Assembly: GCF_023091745.1 (NCBI RefSeq) | Contig: NC_068915.1 | Coordinates: forward strand, 36,944,001 to 37,008,000 | DNA: 64,000 nt | Source: Budorcas taxicolor | Lineage: Eukaryota; Chordata; Mammalia; Artiodactyla; Bovidae | Direction of reading: 5' to 3' | Shown here: piece by piece, positions 40,640 to 50,934 of the stretch | Position numbering within the stretch: the stretch's first letter is position 1 | Layout of the letters: every line of letters begins with the position of its first letter | Made by a program: the position numbers and the translations under genes | The notes under the pieces: generated by a model | Database searches by the model: none | Told to the model about the DNA's origin: nothing | The model's input: the letters and a program-made list of their open reading frames with translations, nothing else

Positions 40640-41600
40640 TTAATTTGGAGAAGTAGGATAGGACCAGGACATGCAGTGATGCATAGGCCTTGGTTTTTTA
40701 TTTTCATGATGAGAAAAAGGAAGTCACTGAAGTGTTAAAGAAGGAGGAAAGCTCTGTGTGTGTATAGCATGAATATATTTGCACTTCAAAACAATCATGT
40801 GAGCTGTAGCATGAAAACTAGCTGAAAGGATAGGAAGAAGGGATACTGAGAAACCCAGTTAGGATGTAACTGCTGTTGTCTGGGAAGGAGCAAGAGGTGA
40901 TGGAAAAGGACAAAGTAGATATGAATGAGATACATTCTGGAGAGAAAATGGGTGAGAAGTGATGAGGAGATGAGGACAGTGGGGTATCAAGGATGATCCC
41001 TAGATGTCTGGCTTGTGTAAGTAGGTGGATAATGTTGTCATTATCTCACATAGAGAACACAGGAAGAGGAGAAATCCTGGACATGGAAAAGAAAATTATG
41101 CATTTGAGACAACTCTACTTGGCGACATTCAAGAAGACAGTCGCATTTGTGGATCTGAAGTTCAGATAGGTCTGTGCTAGGGATTTGAATTTGGGAACCA
41201 CCTATGAAAAGTAATTAGAATCGTAGAAATGGACAGGATTGAGGAAAGAAAGTGAGGAGTGAGACTGCCCAATATGTAGTGAGGAAACCCAAGTTTTCCT
41301 TGGCCTTCATTCAATCCTTCACACCTTTCCCCCAACTTTCCGCTTCCTGATCCACACCTCCTTTTTCTGAGCACAAAACAAGTCCAGCTGGTAATCAGAA
41401 GAAGAAACATTGTTGAATATGAGAGGGTAGCCGGGTCAGCCATGTCAGTATTTCTGGACTGTTCAACCAGCAGTATTAACAGAGCAAATCATTGTAACTC
41501 TAGCTTTGTGATAATCTGGTTGCATCTATTAAGAGTGTATATGGAGTGAGTTAGACACATTCCAGCAGGAAACAGGAAACAGATGGTTCACTCAAATTAG
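40640..41600. repeat. Old mammalian repeat, family uncertain, then unclassified
   Basis: TCAAGGATGATCCCTAGATGTCTGGC and GATTTGAATTTGGGAACCACC resemble the same old repeat type as 14400-14970. No gene was recognised. Confidence 0.4.
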
Positions 41601-41608
41601 GATAGTCC

Positions 41609-42575
41609 AAATAGGTGTCTGACTCTTTGCGACCCCATGAATTGCAGCATGCCAGGCCTCCCTGTCTATCATCAACTCCTGGAGTTCACTCAGACTCACG
41701 TCCATCAAGTCAGTGATGCCATCCAGCCATCTCATCCTCTGTTGTCCCCTTCTCCTCCTGCCCCCAACCCCTCCCAGCATCAGAGTCTTTTCCAGTGAGT
41801 CAACTCTTCGCATGAGGTGGCCAAAGTACTGAAGTTTCAGCTTCAGCATCATTCCTTCCAAGGAACACCCAGGGCTGATCTCCTTTAGAATGGACTGGTT
41901 GGATCTCCTTGCAGTCCAAGGGACTCTCAAGAGTCTTCTCCAACACCACAGTTCAAAAGCATCAATTCTTCTGTGCTCAGCTTTCTTCATAGTCCAACTC
42001 TCACATCCATACATGACCACTGGAAAAACCATAACCTTGACTAGACGGACCTTAGTCGGCAAAGTAATTCCTCTGCTTTTGGATATGCTGTCTAGGTTGG
42101 TCATAACTTTCCTTCCAAGGAGTAAGCGTCTTTTAATTTCATGGCTGCAGTCACCATCTGCAGTGATTTTGGAGCCCCCCAAAATAAAGTCTGACACTGT
42201 TTCCACTGTTTCCCTATTTCCCATGAAGTGATGGGACCAGATGCCATGATCTTCATTTTCTGAATGTTGCGCTTTAAGCCAACTTTTTCACTCTCTTCTT
42301 TCACTTTCATCAAGAGGCTTTTTAGTTCCTCTTCACTTTCTGCCATAAGGGTGGTGTCATCTGCATATCTGAGGTTACTGATATTTCTCCCAGCAATCTT
42401 GATTCCAGCTTGTGCTTCTTCCAGCCCAGCGTTTCTCATGATGTACTCTGCATAGAAGTTAAATAAGCAGGGTGACAATATACAGCCTTGACGTACTCCT
42501 TTTCCTATTTGGAATCAGGGGTTGCAAAGAGTCAGACACGACTGAGTGACTGAACTGAACTGAACTGAAATAGGT
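41609..42575 (+). mobile_element. BovB LINE with 5' inversion (second twin-priming case)
   Basis: The 8-bp repeat AAATAGGT at 41609-41616 and 42568-42575 bounds it. The bulk (about 41617-42514) is BovB in minus orientation but lacks its ACTGA tail. It is joined at about 42515 to a 55-bp plus-oriented BovB 3' end (GGGGTTGCAAAGAGTCAGAC to ACTGAACTGAACTGAA). The intact tail is therefore on the plus strand, and the minus part is the inverted 5' segment. The antisense frame keeps the YADD region. Confidence 0.83.
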
Positions 42576-42579
42576 TGAC

Positions 42580-43280
42580 TAAAGGGACTCTTTTACAAAA
42601 GAGTGGGAAATATAGAGGAAAGTATTGAGGTCAGTGCAGTTTCCTGAAGCCTGAAGGGTTGTGTGAGAGAATGGTTAACAAAACCCAGCAAGAGGAACTC
42701 AAAAAAGTAGTTTGGAGAAGGTCACCTTGAGAGGATCTCTGATTTTTGATGGAAGGACACAGCCAGCTTTAAGCTATCCTGCAAGGAAGAAAGCAGCAAA
42801 GTAAATACCCTGAAAGCTCTATCCTTGCTGGGGGCCCCATCAGCCAAGAGCTGGTTCAGACCACTCCTGGGTCAGAAAGCAGGTTGGAGAAGGGTAGGGG
42901 TAGTGGGGATTGCAGAGAGAACAAAAGATAGCAGTACAAAGAGGAAAACTGGCAAATAAATAGCTCAAATCAGTGAATAGAAATTATAGAAGTAGGGATG
43001 GGTGGGGGTGATGGTGAAAATGGTTTCATATGAAGGAAGTCCAAGAGGCTGGTTCAAAAAGTCACATATTAGTTTTATGTGTCCATAATAATATGGCAAT
43101 AGGAATTCTAAAACCAGTGGAAGTGATCAGACAAAAGGCAGGTGACTATCTCTTGGAAATTTTATAGAAATTAGGCAAAACCGAATTACTTCTAAGGTTC
43201 CTTTTGAAATTGTATACTGTGATTCTATATTTGTTGAATAGAAAGTCAAGTAAAGTTAACATCATGGCAGAGGTACTAAA
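42580..43280. other. No gene or repeat recognised
   Basis: Purine-rich, apparently low-copy sequence with no coding frame. Confidence 0.5.
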
Positions 43281-43287
43281 AGAAAGA

Positions 43288-43308
43288 TTTTTTTTTTTTT
43301 TTTTTTAG
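43288..43308 (+). repeat. Poly-T tract
   Basis: About 20 consecutive T bases. It may be the antisense poly-A of a lost retroposed fragment. Confidence 0.8.
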
Positions 43309-43399
43309 TGAAATGGATATTTGAAAACCCATTACTAAACTGAAAAATTCCTATACACAAAAATATTCATCACAGCAAAGGCAAAATGCCACTTGTTGT

Positions 43400-43884
43400 T
43401 GTTCAGTCATTAAGCTCTGTCTGAGTCTTTGTGACCCATGAACTGAAGTACTCCAGGTTCCTCTGTCCTCTACTCCTCCTGCAGTTTGCTCAAATTATGT
43501 CCATTGAGTCACTGATGCTAATTAACCATCTAATCTTCTGCTGCCCGCTTCTCATTTTGCCTTCAATCTTTCCCAGCATCAGGGTCTTTTCCAATGAGTC
43601 AGCTCTTTGCATCAGGTGACCAAAGTATTGGAGCTTCAGCTTCAGCATCAGTCCTTCCAATGATTATTCAGGACTAATTTCCTTTAGGATTTCCTGGCTT
43701 GATCTCCTTGCTGTCCAAGGGACTTTCATGAATCTTCTCACAGTTTAAAAACATCAATTCTTTGGTGTTCAGCCTTCTTTATGGTCCCGCTTTCACATCC
43801 ATACATGACTGCTGGAAAAACCATAGCTTTGATTAGATGGGCCTTTGTCAGCAAAGTGATGTCTCAGCTTTTCAATACACTGTT
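43400..43884 (-). mobile_element. Old BovB-related LINE 3' end
   Basis: An antisense copy from GTTGTTCAGTCATTAAGC through CTTTCCCAGCATCAGGGTC to TTTTCAATACACTG. It is much more diverged than the other BovB copies and lacks the ACTGA tail. Confidence 0.88.
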
Positions 43885-43924
43885 AGATTAAAAAAGAAAA
43901 AACAGGATTTGAGCAAGTGCTGTC

Positions 43925-44761
43925 TGGTCCCTCAGATGTCTCTCTTCAACAACGTTTGGATGGAACAGATCCAGAGATGCCCCTTGCTCTAGCCTCTGAC
44001 CACCCTCCAACCTTTTTCCAATCACAACCTTTGGAATCAGCCACTAAGCTATCCTCAGTCACCAGGATCAGCATCGCCATTTTTTGAACTTAACGCCTTA
44101 TTACTGATCAGCCATGAGCTCCCAGATTCATCAGAATTATTCAATCCAGGTGGAGGCCTCTGTTCACTGTCTGGTCAACCTGCATCTGCAGGCCTCGGAT
44201 GCCTACCTCTCTCTGAGCTTCTACTTTGACCAGGAAGGATGTGACCTTGGAGGGCATCTGCCACTTTTCCCATGAATCAGTGGAAGAGAAGCAGGAGGAT
44301 GCCCATTGTCTCCTGAAGATACAAAACCAGCTTGGAGTCTGTGCCCTTTTCCAGGACATGAAGGAGCCATCTCAAAATGAGTTGGCTAAAACCCAGGATG
44401 CTGTGTAAGCCGCCATTTTCATGGAGAAGAACCTGAACTAGGCCCTTTTGGAGTTGCATGCCTGGGGTTCTGCCTGCGTAGACTCCCACCTCTGTGACTT
44501 CCTGGAGAGCAGCTTCCTGGAAGAGCTGGTGAAACTCCCCAAGAAGATGAGCACCCAACTAATTCCCTCAGGTTGGTTGGTCCCCAGGCTGGACTGGGTG
44601 AGTATCTTTGAAAGGTTCACCTTCAAGCATGACTAGGAGCCTCTGGAACCAAAAGGAGCCCCCTAATGCCAGGGCTTCTACCTGAAGCCCCTCTCTGCAG
44701 CCACTAGGCAGCTTTTTAACCACCTTAGAGCCCTCTCCCAAGCCTTGGACCAAATAGAAAC
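43925..44761 (+). pseudogene. FTL: Ferritin light chain (FTL) processed pseudogene
   Basis: This is an intronless, broken copy of the ferritin light chain mRNA. The coding part runs from the ATG at 44114 ([15 protein letters not shown]) to the TAG at 44633-44635 (end FERFTFKHD). The start, the [11 protein letters not shown] helix, the KTQDA segment, the SHLCDFLE segment and the C terminus all match ferritin L. Frameshifts near 44260, a stop at 44406 and further shifts break it, so no full-length protein is possible. The 5' UTR carries a decayed iron-responsive element near 43940-43966. The 3' UTR (GCCTTGGACCAAATAGAAA) is cut just before the expected polyadenylation signal by the ERV LTR at 44762. 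Processed FTL copies are common in mammals. Confidence 0.93.
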
Positions 44762-45202
44762 TGTTAGGTAGTTAGAATAGGAAACAGGAGTCCAGAATGG
44801 CGATGGCTAGAAGACAAGGAAGGGAAAGGCACTCAAAAATAGGACAAAGGAAGGTCCGAGGACTGAAGTGAGGACCTCAGGTAGAACAAACAGCACTCCT
44901 GGCTAGTCCGATTTACACGGGGCAGGCCCAGGGGGAGGAAAAAACATATAAAAAGAGGAGACAAAGGTCTGGGGGTCTCTCTCCTGTGCTTGCTCTCTCT
45001 CTTCCTGTTTGCATCTTTTGGGTCGGCGTGGCCTCACGCCTGGAGGATGTATTTTCCTTTATTTTCTAAATAAAACTGATCTGTCCAAGAGCTATAACAT
45101 GGACTGTCTGAGAGCTGTGATGCACTGAGGGTTTTAATGTCCATCGCTTCAAATTTTTGTTGTGATGAGACAGAACCAAGGAAATTACACACTCCCCTGA
45201 CA
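44762..45202 (+). repeat. 5' LTR of the ERV
   Basis: It begins TGTTAGGTAG and ends CCCCTGACA. A TATA box (TATAAAA) lies at 44947-44953 and the polyadenylation signal AATAAA at 45069-45074, so U3, R and U5 can be placed in order. No second LTR is present for age comparison. Confidence 0.8.
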
Positions 45203-45206
45203 TCTA

Positions 45207-45230
45207 TGGTGCCATGACTCAGATTTAACC
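45207..45230 (+). other. Decayed tRNA-His-type primer binding site
   Basis: TGGTGCCATGACTCAGAT starts 4 bp after the LTR end. It equals the complement of the 3' end of tRNA-His (TGGTGCCGTGACTCGGAT) with two CpG-to-CpA changes. Confidence 0.7.
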
Positions 45231-45899
45231 TGGCTGAAACAACCTCCGTGCCGCCTCCACAAAGAGGAAGCCAAGCACAGTAGGAACCCAACTTGGCAAA
45301 AGCTCCTGCAGTAGAAGCAAACGAGAAGAAAACCTAGTGCAGGGGAAGTGACAAGAAGCTCAGTGTGCTGGAAACTGGGACAGTGAATAATGAACTCAGC
45401 ATAAAGCTCATGTGGCTCAGTCTCAGATTTGAAAAGACCTCCGGTTAAGGTAGGCGGTCCTCGCTACTATGGCTGGAGGGACATATGCCTAACAAAATCT
45501 TAATTCCTTTACAATCTCTCATTTCTTGTTTCCTTGAACCTCCTCGAACCGCGCCCCCCCCCCCTCCCCGCCCCCGCGAACAGGCAAGCGGCAGTGGGTA
45601 CAACTGAGGGACTCTGGAGAGGCTACTCCTCGATATGTCCCAAAGACACTATCTGCTGAACCCCAGTAACTGTTACCCAAGCCGGTGGGGGTTTTTCTGT
45701 CCTTAATCTTCTTTGTGCCAAGGATCAGGCCAATGAAAACTGTGAGTACAGGTCAGGTATTTAGCAGATTTTCCGGCAGGCTATGAAGGGGATTTCTTGG
45801 CATGTTTTTCCCACTGCTTTTTCCTCCCATCCTTCAGCTCCTCTTTCCCGGGACTTGAGCCTGGCCAAAACCCATGATGCTTGGCTTCAGGACTTAATG

Positions 45900-46500
45900 A
45901 AGCTCAGGCTCTTATGTCTCATTGCAAAAATTCAGTGAAAGACACAGTGATAGGTAAGAGGTGGATTTCTTAGGATTCAGAGAAAAGCACACTCTGCAGG
46001 GTGTGGGCCATTGCAGAGGGCAAGGGTTTAGGCCTTGGACTTAGGCCATGGAATGTGGTCTGGTTAGTTTTTGCGAGCTGGGTGAATTCATAGGCTAATG
46101 ATTGGGAGGATCATCCCAACCATTGGGGAACTATTCGTTCCCATCTTTTGACATGGCCTTTGAGCAGTCATGCCACCTCTCGGTGTGTCATTTGGCTTAC
46201 AAATTGGGGATTAAGGTTTACTTGAATTTGACTTGTCATCTTGGACCCAACTGATTTTAATCAGTTTATGTTATGCCCTTGTGCTATGTCATTTTTTCAA
46301 AAGTGTGCCCTGCTCCCCTCCCTCCTGTTTCATGTTTTTTTCCTGAGCCCCATCCAGGCCTACAATGTGGCCTCTGCAATCTTCTGGAGGGACAACTAGA
46401 AAATAGCTGGCCCTTGGGAGGGAAATACTGTACAATATCCAATCGCTCTAGATATTCAGGCCTTCATCTTCCATGTTTCCTATAACATGTGCAACATCAG
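45900..46500 (-). repeat. Possible antisense LTR inside the ERV
   Basis: GGATTTCTTAGGATTCAGAGAAAAGCACACTCTGCAGGG followed by GTGGGCCATTGCAGAGGG resembles the antisense R-U5 of another ruminant ERV LTR. Boundaries and family are uncertain. Confidence 0.4.
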
Positions 46501-46569
46501 CATCTCTCAGCGAACCCGCTAGGGTGGGCGACAGGCATATGATGCCTGCTAGAAGTCCATCTGTTGCCA

Positions 46570-46700
46570 TGCTGCTGCTAAGTCGCTTCAGTTGTGTCCA
46601 CTCTGTGCGACCCTATAGACAGCAGCCCGCCAGGCTCCACCATCCCTGGGATTCTCCAGGCAAGAACACTGGAGTCGGTTGTCATTTCCTTCTCTGTTGG
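46570..46700 (-). mobile_element. Partial Bov-A2 SINE
   Basis: GCTGCTGCTAAGTCGCTTCAG to GTTGTCATTTCCTTCTC, one antisense monomer. Confidence 0.9.
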
Positions 46701-46704
46701 CATG

Positions 46705-47230
46705 GGAAGGCCCAAACCCTTACCACCCTTCTCCTAAGTTTACAAACATATCCCAGGATCAAATCTCCACTCCACTTTTATATAACATCTGGTCTGTTGC
46801 CTCTTACCAATTTATTCTTAAGCCTACTAACTCCTACAGCCAGGACCCTGCCCCCTTCTGGGCAACATTTCTCCACCCAGCCTATTATTAAAACACTTTA
46901 ATGCCCTTAACAGGGCCGGATAACCCACTCCTTTGTCTTTATTTCTGTTATTACCTCAAGTGGGTCTATGACAACAAAATGTTTACCATTGGAGACACCT
47001 TAACCTGCTTCTATGTGCGACTAGGGGAGGAAATCAGTGACTTACAATCCCTTAAAGCAGTAAGAGGATAAAGCTTATGACTGTTTCACCAGGTTCCCAG
47101 TCTCAGGGCACAGGCTTGGATTCCTTTACATCATGGTATCTATTCCTATCTGTGGTGAAGCAACTGGCAATGAGTTAAAATTACAACCCCTTAATCCTAC
47201 CCAGCACTGGTCAAGCTGGAGATCTTGGGA
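46705..47230 (+). other. Unassigned ERV-internal sequence
   Basis: Lies between the SINE and the gag minisatellite. Short open frames are present, but I could not assign them to a known retroviral domain. Confidence 0.4.
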
Positions 47231-47234
47231 ATGC

Positions 47235-47490
47235 TCAACTCCAGTCCAGGGGTCCCAGGAGGTCAACCTGCCTTGATCTGCCTAGAGATCTGGTCCACGA
47301 AAGGTTGTCATGCCTCAACCTGCTCGGGGATCCGCCAGTCTAGGGATCCCAGGAGGTCATCATACCTCAACCTGCCCAGGGACCCAATTCTTGGGAGGCC
47401 GACCTGCCTTGACCTGCCTGGGGATTCGATCTCCAGGAGGCTGTCATGCCTCTGCCTGCCTGGGGTTCTGCACCCTGACCCGGGGACACC
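47235..47490 (+). repeat. Degenerate ~50-bp minisatellite in the ERV
   Basis: About five units repeat a GGAGGTCA or GGTTGTCATGCCT segment, then CAACCTGCC and GGGGATCC-like text. Units are roughly 42-52 bp and diverged from each other. Confidence 0.7.
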
Positions 47491-47559
47491 TGGCTCTCAG
47501 GTTGTAACAGTACTGGGTAGGATAAGCTTCAGAAAGACTTACCCCTAAGGAAGTCCACC

Positions 47560-48130
47560 CATGGAAATAGAAGGAAGCCTATTACTTGTGGGACTTGTGC
47601 CCAGTCTCAGCAATAACTCAGGAGCCCAACAAGAACCCCATTGCCTTCTGGAAAGGCTAAAAGAGGCCCTCCAAAACTTTACCAATCTGGACTTAGACTC
47701 TTAAGAGGGACAGGTGATTCTAAAGGACAAATTCCTGTCCCAGTGTGCATCAGATATCAGAATAAAGTTAAAACAACTACAGCATCAGGACCCTGCTTCC
47801 TCTTTAGATGAGATGGTCCAGACAGCCACCAATACCTTTTATAACAGAGAACAGGAGAAGGAGGCCAAGGCCCAGGAGAGGGAGAAAAGGAAAGAGACAA
47901 GGCATGCCCAGATGCTGGCCGCCCTCCGGGGAAGCCCTATGGCAAACCCCAAGTCCTTGAAGGACAAGGCATGAGGCAAATGCCTAATCTGTAGACAGGT
48001 GGGGTATTGGGCCAAAGAATGTCCAAACCATGAAAAATCTCCTAAAAAGGCTTGCTATAAATGCCATCAACTGGGACATTGGGTGGCACTCTCCCCTGGG
48101 GACCCAAAAGCCTCAAGGTCAAACACCAAG
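47560..48130 (+). pseudogene. ERV gag remnant: capsid C-terminus and nucleocapsid
   Basis: The frame at 47714-47974 looks like a gammaretroviral capsid C-terminus ending in a long charged helix (EQEKEAKAQEREKRK). Two zinc-knuckle relics follow. The first (CLICRQVG) has tyrosine where the histidine should be. The second (CYKCHQLGHW) has lost its last cysteine. A stop at 47702 and a stop after 47970 break it. It would have formed the viral core, but no complete protein remains. Confidence 0.75.
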
Positions 48131-48179
48131 CCTTCCTTCAAGATGGTTCAACAGGATTGAAGCAGCCCACTCCAGCCAG

Positions 48180-48525
48180 CCTGCCTGTCACAGATAACCA
48201 TCATGGAACTGGAGCCAAGGGTGCAACTGGGTGTGGCAGGTAGGCCTGAGAATTTCTTGCTTGACACAGGGGCTACCTGTTCTGTCCTAACCTCCTACTT
48301 CAGAGCCTTCTCCTCCCAAACCTGTACCATTTTGGGTGCTACAGGAAAAACAGTTACAAAAAGATTCACCTGAGCACTTTGCTGCTGGGATGGACAAATA
48401 TTTTCCTATCAGTTTCTAGTGGTCCCTGACTGTCTTCCTCCTTTATTGGGAAGAAATCTCTCCCTGCCTTTGAAACCTTGTAGCTATCGCAGTCCTGATG
48501 GAAGATGCTTTAAAACTCTTTCAGA
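48180..48525 (+). pseudogene. ERV protease remnant
   Basis: An aspartic protease signature, LLDTGATCSVL, lies near 48258-48290, and the flap and the LGRN segment follow to about 48455. An in-frame stop near 48371 breaks it. The sequence then runs into the G-tract at 48529. Confidence 0.75.
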
Positions 48526-48528
48526 GGT

Positions 48529-48554
48529 GGGGGGGGGGGGGCGGGGGGGGGGGG
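48529..48554 (+). repeat. Near-pure poly-G tract
   Basis: Thirteen G, one C, then twelve G. It is a potential G-quadruplex and a likely sequencing or assembly trouble spot. It sits exactly where the reverse transcriptase core is missing. Confidence 0.9.
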
Positions 48555-48582
48555 CAAACTATCTATTTTTACCAGCCACCAA

Positions 48583-49460
48583 GTGAAACAAGTAAATGGG
48601 AGAGGCCATCTATGGATGTCTGATCAAAGAATCCTCAGATATCAAGTAGTGCTGATGGAAAATCCAGGCCTCGCTATATCCCCTTGTGAGGTTCTTAACC
48701 CAGTCGCCCTCCTGCCTACCCCTGAGGGCTCTCTCCCCATTCACTCTTGCCTAGAAACCTTGGACCACTGGACAAAACCTCGAGAGGGATTGTTGGAAGA
48801 TCCTCTGACCAATCCTGAGGAAATCTGGTACACCGATGGAAGCAGCTTTGTCTTGGATGGAAAAAGAAGAGCCGGATATGCAGTAGTCTCCAATTTTGAG
48901 ACCATAGAGGCTAAGCCTTTGCCACCAGGTACTTCAGCCCGACTAGCTGAGCTCATAGCCCCGACTCGAGCTTTAGAGCTGGGAAAAGGAAAAAGAATAG
49001 CCCTTACACTGACTCCAAGTATGCCTTTCTGGTGTTACATGCACATGCTGTTATTTGGAAAGAAAGGGGCCACTTGAGGGACCCGAGTGTCCCCAATCAA
49101 ATATAGTGATCAAATTCTTAGACTCTTGGAGGCAGTCCATCTGCCCACTGAGGTTTCAGTCTCCTACTGCAAAGGATACCAAAAAGGGAGCACGGAAGTG
49201 GCAAGAGGGAACCAAGCAGCTGATCAGGCAGCTAAGAGAGCAGCATTACAGAACAATGACCTAATAGGGGTTGCCACCTGAGTTCCACAGACTAATTTGC
49301 CAGAAACTCCTTCATATACTGAAGGTGAGACTCTTAAAGCTAAGAGTGAGGGCTTTCAAGATCATATGGGGTGGCTCCAAAAGGAGGGACTTCTTTTTCT
49401 GCCTAAAACCTCCAATGGAAGTTGGTTAACTCCTTACATGCCACCACTCATTTAGGGGGA
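48583..49460 (+). pseudogene. ERV pol remnant: RT connection and RNase H
   Basis: The open frame at 48583-49077 holds the connection segment and an RNase H start (WYTDGSSFV, with the first catalytic aspartate) and LAELIAPTRALEL. RNase H continues in shifted frames to about 49260. Fingers and palm of the reverse transcriptase are not present upstream. A BovB insertion begins at about 49462. Confidence 0.75.
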
Positions 49461-49461
49461 A

Positions 49462-50930
49462 GTTCAGTTCAGTTCTGGAGAAGGAAATGGCAACCCACTC
49501 CAGTGTTCTTGCCTGGAGAATCCCAGGGATGGAGGAGCCTGGTGGGCTGCTGTCTATGGGGTCTCACAGAATCGGACATGACTGAAGTGACTTAGCAGCA
49601 GCAGCAGCAGCAGCAGCAGTTCAGTTAGGTTCAGTTGCTCAGTCGTGTCCGACTCTTTGCGACCCCATGAATCACAGCACGCCAGGCCTCCCTGTCCATC
49701 ACCAACTCCCGGAGTTCACTCAAACTCATGTCCATCGAGTCGGTGATGCCATCCAGCCATCTCATCCTCGGTCGTCCCCTTTTCCTCCTGCCCCCAATCC
49801 CTTCCAGAATCAGTCTTTTCCAATGAGTCAACTCTTCCCATGAGGTGGCTAAAGTACCGGAGTTTCAGCTTTAGCATCATTCCTTCCAAAGAACACCCAG
49901 GGCTGTTCTCCTTCAGAATGGACTGGTTGGATCTCCTTGCAGTCCAAGGGACTCTCAGGAGTCTTCTCCAACACCACAGTTCAAAAGCATCAGTTTTTCA
50001 GTGCTCAGCTTTCTTCACAGTCCTACTCTCACATCCATACATGATCACTGGAAAAACCATAGCCTTGACTAGAAGGACCTTTGTTGGCAAAGTAATGTCT
50101 CTGCTTTTCAATATGCTTTCTAGGTTGGTCATAACTTTCCTTCCAAGGAGTAAGCGTCTTTTAATTTCATGGCTGCAATCACCATCTGCAGTGATTTTGG
50201 AGCCCAAAAAAATAAAGTCTGACACTGTTCCACTGTTTCCCCATCTATTTCCCATGGAGTGATGGGACCAGATGCCATGATCTTCGTTTTCTGAATGTTG
50301 AGCTTTAAGCCAACTTTTTCCACTCTCCTCTATCACTTTCATCAAGAGGCTTTTTAGTTCCTCTTCACTTTCTGCCATAAGGGTGGTGTCATCTGCATAT
50401 CTGAGGTTGTTGATATTTCTCCCGGCAATCTTGACTCCAGCTTGTGCTTCTTCTAGCCCAGTGTTTCTCATGATATTCTCTGCATGTAAGTAAAATAAGC
50501 AGGGTGACAATATACAGCCTTGACGTACTCCTTTTCCTATTTGGAACAGGTCTGTTGTTCCATGTCCAGTTCTAACTGTTGCTTCCTGACCTGCATACAG
50601 ATTTCTCAGGAGGCAGGTCAGGTGGTCTGGTATTCCCATATCTTTCAGAATTTTCCACAGTTTATTGTGATCCACACAGTCAAAGGCTTTGGCATAGTCA
50701 ATAAAGCAGAAATAGATGTTTTTCTGGAACTTTCTTGCTTTTTCAATGATCCAGCAGATGTTGGCAATTTGATCTCTGGTTCCTCTGTCTTTTCTAAAAC
50801 CAGCTTGAACATGTGGAAGTTCACGGTTCATGTATTGCTGAAGTGTGGCTTGGAGAATTTTGAGCATTACTTTACTAGTGTGTGAGATGAGTGCAATTGT
50901 GCAGTAGTTTGAGCATTCTTTGGCAAAAGG
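49462..50930 (-). mobile_element. BovB LINE inserted in ERV pol
   Basis: In minus orientation it runs from the CAGTTCAGTTCAG tail (split by a Bov-A at 49475-49618) through YADD to ALISHTSKVMLK and CTIALISH near 50890. A long antisense frame (50077-49998 region to 51077) is partly ERV sequence and should not be read as one protein. A frameshift near 50330 breaks it. Confidence 0.92.
49475..49618 (+). mobile_element. Bov-A SINE with (CAG)n tail
   Basis: GGAGAAGGAAATGGCAACCC to GACTTAGCAGCAGCAG with eight CAG units, inserted in the BovB tail near GTTCAGTTC. Confidence 0.88.
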
Positions 50931-50934
50931 CCCT

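Noticed and set aside
47225..47548. Repetitive 107-codon frame as a possible protein gene
   Set aside because: The repetition comes from a degenerate minisatellite inside the ERV, and no start context or homologous domain is seen.
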